Positions 55,310-64,000 of a DNA stretch of 64,000 nt are shown one piece after another (the stretch's first letter is position 1; every line of letters begins with the position of its first letter). The stretch is from Trichinella spiralis (Eukaryota > Nematoda > Enoplea > Trichinellida > Trichinellidae). A model generated the notes under the pieces. The model did not search any database. It was given only the letters and a program-made list of their open reading frames with translations, and was not told the origin of the DNA. Location of the stretch: contig CM012953.1 of assembly GCA_000181795.3 (NCBI GenBank), positions 203,504 to 267,503 on the forward strand, written 5' to 3'. The translations under genes and the position numbers were made by a program.

Positions 55310-56516
55310 TTTCTGGGTAAAATGTACGTTGGAATATTTGAAAAATTTGCTAAAAATTTAAAAACAATCATGTGAAAACAATAATTTCAAAATGATCAAA
55401 TGAAAATGTTTTCTAAAAAAATTAAATAATGAAAAATATTAAAGTGTACAGAAAAGAATATATTTCGTTGGAGGAAAGGGTTTGTGGAAAAATTTCCAGC
55501 TTTTCAACACATTCTACAAAAATATTCAATTGACTGAACAAAAGAGTCGTTCTGATAAAATCAAGAATAATAAATTAAAACATTTAATATGCACTCAGTC
55601 AATCAGTCAGATTTGTCAACAACAACAACAAGCAACGACTTGATATGAGCAGAAAGTACCAATGACCGTATCACTGAAAAAAAATTCATGTAATGTTATC
55701 CAATAATTAACAAATAATTAAATATTTATAAATTAAATGATGTATATTTAAAAAATATTTAAAAAATATTATTCAAAATATTAAATGTACAGAATATAAA
55801 AGAAAAATATAAAAAATGTTAAACAAAATATGAAACAAAATATAAAAATAACAAAAAATAACTATTCAAATTTTGAAATAAATAATAAGTTTTTTTGAAT
55901 TTATTTCTGCTAAAATTATGTTGTGAACAGAGGTACAGTAAATTAGTAATTGATTATCCTCAAGACGGTGGCTTACTGTATATTGAGGAAGTGGATGAGT
56001 TGGCAAGGAAATGTGCCAGATCTGAGTGTTTGTTCCAGGGAGATTAGCGTTGTGTTTTGTGTTTGTCTTCATCTACTGTGTTGCGTCTTATCATTGCACG
56101 TTTGTATTTGTTCTTCAGCTTTCACTTTCGTTCAATAAAGTTTGTTTCTACTGATTTGTCCCGCTTTGTGTCACGTTCAGAAACGAACGTGTGTCAGATT
56201 GCGGTTAGGTGAGCATTGTTGATTTGACCTACCGCCGAATAAAAATTACAGTTCGATTAGCTCGCAAGCGACAACAGTTTTGTCGCTAACAATTATATTT
56301 CATTTATAATTTTCAGTTATATTTTTAAGTAATAATTGTGGAAATGAAGCAAATATTTAAGTTTTCAAATTTATCATTTTTTCCACATTGAAGCAAAGTT
56401 TTCTTTTTATCAAAGAATAATGCACAGTCGTTAGAAGTTGTATTTTACAAAGTTATTCTTGTAGAACAATCGCATCTTTTTATCTTTCGAATATCAATTG
56501 CCTCTCGTGAAAGAAA
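55310..56516. promoter_or_regulatory. Divergent intergenic region between SELENOW and PCID2
   Basis: About 1.2 kb separating the minus-strand SELENOW start from the plus-strand PCID2 start. It must contain both promoters. A CAACAACAACAA run lies at about 55618-55630. The short plus-strand frame at 55950-56138 has no family features. No other exon is supported. Confidence 0.45.
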
Positions 56517-58724
56517 ATGGACTTTGACTCGTATGATTTCACTACAATTGATGAATTTTTTTCATCGGTATGTTTAATTTTTTTTTAATTTATCAAGTTG
56601 AATGTGAATTTTTTCACTTGATAAATTGTTTCATTTTTATTATTGCCAATGGTAAATTGTTCTTTTTTCTTAAATTTATTCACTTTGTAGATTCGACAAT
56701 GGGGTGCGGAAGGTACTTGGGAATACGCATCGTTGATGAAAGTAATTTCATCTTTTTTTATCTTTTTATCTTTTGAAAAAAAAATAACATAACAAAATCT
56801 TTTGCCCAATTTAGCATCACTTAACGTTGAAATATCCGTACAAATTTTTGTACAATTTGGACCCAAACTCGTTGTCTGGACAGGCGGAAAAGTTCTTCTT
56901 GAGTCCGTTCGACGAGATATTCGACATGCATTTGAAGTGCGTTCAATTTTGTCGCGCTGATCCGATCGCAGCAGGGTTGCATGTTGTTCACAGCTTGTTT
57001 CTTTTTTCAGGGTTTTACTGCTCTTCTGGCAGAAAAAATATCTCTGCGCTTATTACCATCAGAAGGAATTGGTCGAGTGAGTGTTGCTTTTTGTTTTTTT
57101 TTCAGTTTTCAATAATCAGTCCTCATCTGTTGTGTAACAGAATTGTCAACCAGTATGTCTTGCAAGCGATGAAGGATCAAAATTGGTTTCTGCCCATGTG
57201 TTTCCAGTTTTGTAAAAATTTGCGCTTTTTAGCTGTATACGTGAGTATTATATATTTATTTGCGTGCGAAAGTGATGTAAAAAAATCCATTTAGGCGGAT
57301 TTAAGACAAAACAATGCTCGTGTCCCGAGGAGTTCAGTGACCCCAATGCAATCGGAGAATTTTCATAGTGAAGATGCAGCTCGAGTAATTATGGAATGCT
57401 ATCGTTCTTGTTCGAGTGATCTGTAAGTTTTGTTTTTTATTTATGCTGTTTTATTTACTTGTTGGTTGTTAATTTTTTAGGCGAAATACCAGTGAAACGT
57501 CGAAGAGTTTGGGATTGTTGAATTTCACCAACTGCTTGTTCGCTATCCACATTCGGGTTTGCAGTGATTTGTTTTGTTGAATTATTTATTTGTCAAATAT
57601 TTGAAATTATTCAGACAAATCGTATGAATCTGTTGAAACCACTGATCCGTGCAATTGATCACTGCGGTTCTTTGTTCGATCAGTTTTCTTTGTTCGATCA
57701 AATTGTTTACAAGTACTACACCGGCCAACGAGCACTTATAGAATGGAACCTGGAAGAAGGTAAACTGTATACTATACTGTAATAAATAACTGGTGAAATT
57801 AATCGACTTCTCATTTGAAACAGCCGATAGGTGTTTAAGTTTTGCATTCGAACAGTGTCCACAGCATTGCGTCGCTGCCCGTCGTATGATTTTGACCTAC
57901 CTCATACCGACGAAGATGTTTCTGGGCTACATGCCGAGCAAGAAGCTACTCGAATATTACGATTTCCAGCCTTACATAGAACTGTCCGAAGCAGTGAAGT
58001 AATAAATTGTTTGTTTTTGTGTTTTCAAATAAAATTTTTTGAATTTTATCCAGAGAAGGCAACTTGTACAAGTTGAGGAAGACGATTGAATTGCAGTTGA
58101 AATTTTTTGCCAAAAAAGGAATTGTCTGCTGCATAATGAAGCTCGATTCGCTTTGTCACCGCATTATTGTGAAGAGAGTGTATGTAAATGATGAAATTTG
58201 AACAATTTTTCTTGTTATTGATATTGTTGCTGATTTTCAGAGCGGCAATTTTGAATACTCACAAAATTCCAATGGATTACATCAGACGTGCATTTTTGTT
58301 CAGCAACAAAAACATCGACGGTATCCGAACACCAGTGGCCGGTGACGAATGGGATACTCTGGATTTGGACGAAATTGAATGCTATTTGACCAATTTGATT
58401 TACGATGTGAGTGGGCAAAATGGAAGAGAAAATGAATCTGTTTTTATGGGATATTTATTTCATTTTTGTCTTTAGGGAAAAGTGAAAGGCTACATTGCGC
58501 ACGTGCATCAGAGATTGGTGATCAGTCGCGATCAACCTTTCCCTCCTTTGACGGAGGCAACTTGGCAAAATAAGATGCTCAGCACCGCGTTTGCTGTGGA
58601 AATGGAAGAATCGCAGGCGTTGAACGAAGAACGACTCATGCAAATGTGCAGTCGACAAATGTTGATCGGTGATGATGCTGAAGACGAAGAAGAAGAAGAT
58701 GAAGAAGATGATGATGAAGCTTGA
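56517..58724 (+). CDS. PCID2: PCI domain-containing protein 2 (PCID2/Thp1, TREX-2 mRNA export complex); complete, 12 exons
   Basis: Exons 56517-56567, 56691-56741, 56815-56975, 57011-57076, 57141-57240, 57295-57422, 57481-57556, 57615-57759, 57824-57998, 58054-58179, 58241-58406 and 58476-58724 join in frame to 497 residues. The N-terminal part holds the PFDEIFDMHLKC block and the DQNWFLP block. The core carries the family landmarks LLKPLIRAIDH, YKYYTGQRAL, CLSFAFEQCP and RMILTYLIPTKMFLGYMPS, then the PCI winged helix (EGNLYKLRKTIE; LTNLIYDGKVKGYIAHVHQR; QPFPPL). PCID2 pairs with GANP/Sac3 and DSS1 in TREX-2 at nuclear pores, and regulates BRCA2 and Mad2 in vertebrates. The protein is about 100 residues longer than human PCID2, largely from an acidic C-terminal tail (GDDAEDEEEEDEEDDDEA). 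Confidence 0.93.
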
Positions 58725-59141
58725 AATTGGCAACGACGAAATTAAAAATTCAATTACAGTTTTAATTAGAAAGAGAGTAATGAAATTTTAATTTAATTTT
58801 TTGTCCATTATCGGTGGTGTAATATATTGCAAAATTTTTGCATTTAAATATGAAATTCACGGTCACTTTGACAGTAGCAATTCATCCATTTGGCGTTGTT
58901 ATGAAATTTTCTTCACTTCAGTGCGTTGAATTGCAATTGTGATGATATTAAAAAGTTCACTTCAATTATTTTCAATTGATATATACACGAAAATGAAAAT
59001 TTTTTTCATTTGTCATCTTTCCCAAAGGAAATCAATTGAACAACTGTCCGTCATCATGTCGTCAAAGAGTGAATTTATTGTTTTTTTCTTCAATTTCAAT
59101 CGATCAGTGCAAAATTTCGACTGGTGGTCTTGTTGCAGAGG
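58725..59141. other. Convergent intergenic region between PCID2 and the 7TM receptor gene
   Basis: About 420 bases holding the 3' ends of both genes. It is AT-rich with no exon. Confidence 0.5.
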
Positions 59142-60620
59142 TCAACGTCCAATGTAGACGACGGAATTTGTTCCTTTTTGTTTTTTGAAAAGTCGTCCGC
59201 AGAGGGGTATCTTGTCGTACAGTTGTTTCCGTATGTCCGGATGGTTGTACAAGTAGATGATCGGGATGATGGCGCAGGTCAAGTGGCGTGCGACGATGGC
59301 GAAATCCCTGAACCAACGGGCCGTCTGCAGTCGGGCGTAAAGTAGAGTCCAGGGCAGAGCTTGGAAAAGTACCACGAATGCCAGCGTGATCGTCAAGCTC
59401 TTGGTCAACGACCGTTCCCGGCTCAGACGCATGGTGAGCAGTTCCGACGTCGGCCAGTGTCGCCGTTGGCGACGCAAGCAGCAAGTGACCAAGAACACCG
59501 CCGTCGTCGAGTAGAGCATCACCAGGTAGGAGAGCAGCAGCATGTGGTAGATCGGCTCGGAGAATATGGACCGGAAATTGCACAGACTGTTCACGAGCTT
59601 GTGGCGCTGGGCGAGCGAGTCGGCCAGCGCGACGGACAGCTTGAACAAGCCCAGAGCGGCGATGGCGGCGAGGGCGCGGCGCACGGCGGTCTGGGTCGGC
59701 TTGGGCGACCGGCCGTGGACGCCGCACAACGACGCCATCCTCTCGATGCTCATCGCCAGCATCACGTAGGCGGTCCAGTCGTGGCCGACGATCAGCAGCA
59801 CCACGTGCGGCGACCGCAGGTAGCACTGGGCGACGCTGACCAGCGAACCGGCGCCGTTCCCACTCTCATTTGCATAAATCGAATGCAACTGGCGAAATTC
59901 GGAAGACCAATTCGCCACGCTGGAGACCAAATTGCCGGCGCCGAGCACTGCAAGCATCGACTTTGGTCAACAACCGTGCGTTCCCAGGCGTGTGAAAAAT
60001 TATTGTCAAATTTAATAATTCCCTTTTAATGGTCATCTGTTAATAATTTTCACTCCGTTATTAATTATTATTACCAATTAGCTTTCAATTTATTAGTCTC
60101 ACTATTGTTCTACTACTACTTCTTCTTCTTCTATACAACTCACGCATCTATTTACTTGCGTTGGAAAGTTGCCTGTCTTGCCTCAAGTCTTGTAGAGAGA
60201 GGAGAAAACAAACTGAATTAACATTTTTATCGATCATATCATTTCACATCAAGTCAAAATCTATTATTCTGTTACCTTAAAATGACATATTTTTTTATAG
60301 TTAAAACAATTTAAAGTTAATTTTTTTTGTATTTTGATAATTATCATTTCGATATTTGCAGCATGCTTGCACACCGGTGAATGAATAATATTATGAATGC
60401 TGGACAGGAAAAAAGTGTGAAAAAATTATTAATATTCATTACCGGCAATGAGGAGCACGTTCACTTGTTTCACTTTCAGTGTTGAAATTAAGTAAATGAG
60501 CAGTGAATTTAGCACCAACGACGTCAAGCCGCACAAGCTGAAACAAATGCCAAGTAGAATATTTTCCAAATTGCAGGCAAAATTATTTTCCCCGGATGCA
60601 GAAAAATTTGAGCAGAACAT
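59142..60620 (-). CDS. Seven-transmembrane G protein-coupled receptor, srsx/rhodopsin-like, 2 exons
   Basis: Exon 60620-60443 (ATG at 60620) joins exon 59947-59142 in phase 1 to give 327 residues. The N-terminus has an N-glycosylation site (NFS). TM1 contains LVLNSLLIYLIS, TM2 begins LLIAVLGAGNLVSS, and TM3 ends in MLAMSIERMASL, where ER stands for the DRY motif. An ICL3 rich in Arg (CCLRRQRRH) precedes TM6 (FVVLFQALPWTLLY). TM7 reads AIIPIIYLYNHPDIRKQL, a variant NPxxY with an srsx-like end. An extracellular Cys before TM3 (VAQCYL) and one in loop 2 (SLCNF) could form the conserved disulphide. The ligand is unknown. The second exon is markedly GC-rich compared with exon 1 and all neighbouring genes. 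Confidence 0.8.
59200..59960. other. GC-rich island coincident with the receptor's second exon
   Basis: By eye this segment is around 60 percent G+C, against about 30 percent for the window. Third codon positions are mostly G or C, and overlapping frames on both strands stay open for over 200 codons as a consequence. The boundary falls close to the exon edge at 59947. Confidence 0.85.
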
Positions 60621-62701
60621 TCAGCTTCTTCTTCTTTTGTTCAACGTAAAATAAAGTTTCAGTGTTTTTTTCAATAAAGTGGAATACAAGAAAATACTTC
60701 CTTATGTATATTTGTATATATATATATATGTATATTTATGCGCAACATGCGCATGCTTTGATGAAATCAATAACTTTCCCATGGGAATGAATTGGCGTTA
60801 AAATGATGTTCATCCAATGAAAACATATTCTAATTTGTAGTCGCCAATCGTTTCTTTTAATTTGCTGATTGAATACTATATTGATGTTGTCATTGAAGAA
60901 AGAAAAAGGCAACTGCGTCAGGTAACCGAGGGAGAATGAGCGCTTGCAATTCCAAAATGCATTTTTCATGAAACGTTTATAATCATTAATATGGTTTATA
61001 GGAATATTTTATCACAAATGTCAAAAGTATTAATGATATTTTAATCTACGTATTTGCATGCATGCACACTGCTATATACAAACACACATATATGGTGTTG
61101 TGTTCAACATGATAGAAACTAATGATCAAAGACTGCTTTTCAGACAAGCTGTTCGACAAATCAAAGAAATTCAATTCCATTCTTTTCATTCATATATTTA
61201 TAAATTTGCCGTTCTTACCACTGCTATTAAAGAATTGAAATATTAAATTTTATAAAAAAGAAATTATTCATTTTACACGAAAAAATTGAAAATTATTTCA
61301 CATTACAATCACAGCAAATATTTGATGAACTTGCTTGTCAAGAAAAAAAATCAACTTCACGTATTCAAACAGGTCTGACTCAACTGCAATCACCTCCTTT
61401 TCGTCAAACCAGCGAAAAGACGACAGCACATTTTTCATTCAACAGCTCACAATAAGCTGGATGGATGTCAGTTTGAAAAAAATTCCAAACAAAAGTGCGT
61501 ATCATTCATTGAAATACAAATCAAAAAATAAAGTTGAAATATTCATTTACTATTTAATTATTATTGATTTTAATTAAAAAAAATAATTCAGCTTAAAAAT
61601 TAAAGTTGAGTGAATTTTTTGAAGTGATGATATGATGAATGAAATTGTACTTGAATTTCTTTTTAAAAAAATTTCTCTGTAAAATTGAATTTGGAAATAT
61701 TTTCAATCCATTTCGACAAACACTTTTTCAAATAATCCACATTTGATTTCGAAATGATGTGTATATTTTTTTGAAAAATAATATGCTTTTATAATAATTT
61801 TTTGGACATTTAAAATTGTTTCAAGTTTGTTTGTTTCAAATATGAAAAGCATGCTGATTGGAGTGTTTTTGTTAGTTTTGACGAGGGGGAAATATTAAAA
61901 TTTTTTTCTCTATTTAATCATTTGTGAACGCTACTAGGCAGTGTGTGCAGTGAGCGGATGTTGAGCAAAAATGCGCACGACGCAATTTCACCGGCCGAAT
62001 GGAATGTTCTCCATGTTCGAGAAAAAAAAACGATCCATCCGATCTGTCAAGTCGTAAATGGTCGATTGAAGCCGGTGATATTGTTTGTTGTTGTGCTTTT
62101 TGCTTGTTGTTGTTGTTGTTGAAAAAGAAAAATTTTCTACTATTCGATCCAATTAGCATGAGAGAATTGTTTGCTTGTTTATCTTTAATTAACAGTGTTG
62201 ATTCGTTGTGTACTGCCTAGCAGAGGTACTGTAATTGTTTGATTTTTCTCTCCAATTCGAAGAAAGAAGAGCAGAAAAAATTTCCTTGACCAAAAGCGAG
62301 CTCATTTGTCAAGGTAGTTGGTTGTATTTGATTTTTCGACAGCTTCATTTTGGCATGTTGTTTATTGAAATTGACACGCGGGCGTTGATTGCTATATTTT
62401 GCCGCCGGTGGAGAAGTTGGCTTGCACGTTTCCAGTGATCAAAAATTGTCAGTTGAATTTATCGACGCCGACCTAATTGTTCCAATGCGCATCGCCGCTT
62501 TACCTTTCACGTTTGACATGTTTTCCTGTTTGTGATTTGAAAACGAGTACTTTGGAAATTGTATATAGCAAGAACGACCGATGTCGATTTAATAATTGTA
62601 TTTATTTGAAAATTAAAATTTCCATTTTTAAGTGGACGATTTGATTTTTTCTTCTCTCTACCATTGCTGAAGACATTTGAAACGAATAAATCCAAAGAAA
62701 A
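60621..62701. other. Intergenic region between the receptor and PGM2
   Basis: It holds the divergent promoters of the receptor (minus) and PGM2 (plus). A TA/TG repeat lies at about 60712-60735. Short frames at 60736-60969, 61335-61577 and 61914-62438 have no recognisable features. No exon is supported. Confidence 0.45.
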
Positions 62702-64000
62702 ATGTCAACCGTTTACAGTGGTGATGAAACGTTGGATATTTTGCTTGAACGATGGTTGAAATGGGATAAGGTAAATGATGATGAATAATTTTTTTATTCT
62801 CACAATTATATTGCTGATGATGATTTTATGATCTGTGTACAATGTAATTTTTGATTCCAACTGTTTCTAGAATGATCTTCAAATTTTCCTCTTCTTCACG
62901 TATTTATTCTATGTTTGGCTTTTATATATTGTTATTTTAAGAATCAACAAACCCGAGCTGAAGTTCTCAGAATGATCCAAATGAAAGAATTTGACAAATT
63001 GCGTACTTGCATGGTAGGACGACTTGGTTTTGGAACAGCGGGTGAATTTGTTTGTTGATTTGTATTTTTCTTTTCAAATAAATTTCATCTTTTTTTAATC
63101 AAATGTCGGTTGATAAATTCACATCTCCGCTGTGATACTTCTTCAATTGTATCAATCAACTAGAGGAGATTTATTATAATTTCAATTTACTTTTGTGGAA
63201 TAATTTGAAAAATACATTTCAGGCATACGTGGCGAGATGGGAGCTGGATTTCGTCGTTTGAACGATTTAGTTATAATACAAATTGCTCAAGGCTTGTGCT
63301 CGTATATGTTGAAAGTGAATAATAATAATAATAAAGTGACAAAACAACTCTCCGTAGTGATCGGTTGTGATGCACGGCACAACAGTCGCAGGTGAATATT
63401 TTGTAAAAAAAAAATAATTCATATCGAGCAGTAATAATTGTAGTTTGAAATTGTTCAGTTGAAAATGACAATTTTCAATGATGAATATAATTTTATAGCG
63501 TTGAATTTTGTCAATTGTTTTCTTTCAGATTTGCCAACTTGTCGGCAAATGTGTTCAATCGAAAAGGTATTCAAGTGTATTATTTTTCGAATATTGTTCC
63601 AACGCCTCTGGTGGTGAGTGTTTGTCGTTTTGGTGCTAATAAAATTATATCACAATTTGTCAATTTTCACGTTTAGTCCTACGCTGTGATGAAGTACAAC
63701 GCCGATGCTGGTGTTATGGTAACGGCGTCGCACAATCCCAAAAATGACAACGGATATAAAGTGTGAATTTTTTGTTTTAAAAAATTTTCATTTCTAATAT
63801 ATGCAAATAAATGTATGTATTTTTTTAATCGAATCGCAAACTGAAGGTTTATTGGAACAACGCTGCTCAGGTATTCAATTTGTTCAAATTGTATTTTTGT
63901 TTTTTTTGCCATTTTTGAAATTTGTCGACTGTCGTAGATCATTTCACCTGTTGATGAGAACATTTTGAAATGCATCGATGAAAATTTGGAACCTTGGCGA
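62702..64000 (+). CDS. PGM2: Phosphoglucomutase-2/phosphopentomutase (PGM2 family), 5' part, truncated by window end
   Basis: Exons 62702-62770, 62942-63041, 63223-63391, 63529-63613, 63677-63760, 63847-63870 and 63938 onward join in frame for about 198 residues. Landmarks are WLKWDKNQQTRAEVLRMI, RLGFGTAGIRGEMGAGFRRLND (split by an intron at TA|GIRG), VVIGCDARHNSRRFA, the short YYFSNIVPTPLVSYAV segment, and the catalytic serine loop VMVTASHNPKNDNGYKVYW. The serine in TASHNP is the phosphoserine of alpha-D-phosphohexomutases. The FGTAG-IRG and SHNPK-NGYKVYW pattern is that of PGM2/PGM2L1 rather than PGM1. The enzyme interconverts ribose-1-P and ribose-5-P and, less efficiently, glucose phosphates. 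The metal-binding and sugar domains lie beyond the window. Confidence 0.93.

Noticed and set aside
59361-60029. 222-codon plus-strand frame and a 240-codon alternative minus-strand frame (59104-59826) over the receptor exon
   Set aside because: Both are Arg/Pro/Ala-rich shadows caused by high GC content. Only the 59142-59947 frame has membrane segments and joins a valid splice site.

Overview
The window is nuclear DNA of an AT-rich, intron-dense invertebrate animal. Most protein genes are split into many short exons with canonical GT/AG introns of roughly 50-100 bases. Several traits suggest a nematode: a mitochondrial EF-Tu with only a short basic C-terminal tail, as in nematode EF-Tu2, a one-domain srsx/rhodopsin-like receptor, and small introns. 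A UGA-containing selenoprotein W would be unlike C. elegans, whose only selenoprotein is thioredoxin reductase, so an early-branching lineage is possible. The species cannot be named from the sequence.

Layout. 1-11 kb: the 5' coding exon of a low-complexity, probably transcription-factor-like gene (minus strand, 1743-2532) in a long AT-rich desert. 11-24 kb: a compact block with a CKS1 cell-cycle gene (minus), a complete 17-exon KAT6/MOZ-type MYST histone acetyltransferase (minus), a mitochondrial EF-Tu gene (plus) and a second CKS1 paralogue (minus). 24-31 kb: two copies of a pogo/Tigger-like repeat flanking an intronless REEP5-type ER-shaping gene, then a two-exon gene with a WRKY/GCM/FLYWCH-like zinc-binding domain. 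34-41 kb: a Ser-rich, highly interrupted gene (minus) with a 168-170 bp tandem array of duplicated exons and a CENP-C-like RRSxRxR motif near its C-terminus. 42-43 kb: a pogo-like terminal repeat and a near-perfect inverted repeat. 44.8-54 kb: a complete 36-exon UBR3 ubiquitin ligase. 54.7-55.3 kb: a five-exon selenoprotein W gene with in-frame UGA and a foldable SECIS element. 56.5-58.7 kb: PCID2. 59.1-60.6 kb: a 7TM receptor whose main exon is strikingly GC-rich. 62.7 kb to the end: the 5' half of phosphoglucomutase-2.

Most genes are unrelated housekeeping or regulatory genes and there is no sign of an operon with shared function. Chromatin and cell-cycle functions recur (CKS1 twice, KAT6, the CENP-C-motif candidate, PCID2), but this may be chance. 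Exon boundaries were assigned by hand from splice sites and reading-frame continuity. For KAT6, TUFM, UBR3, SELENOW, PCID2, the 7TM receptor and the visible PGM2 exons the frames join without a break. The Ser-rich gene at 34-41 kb was only partly reconstructed.
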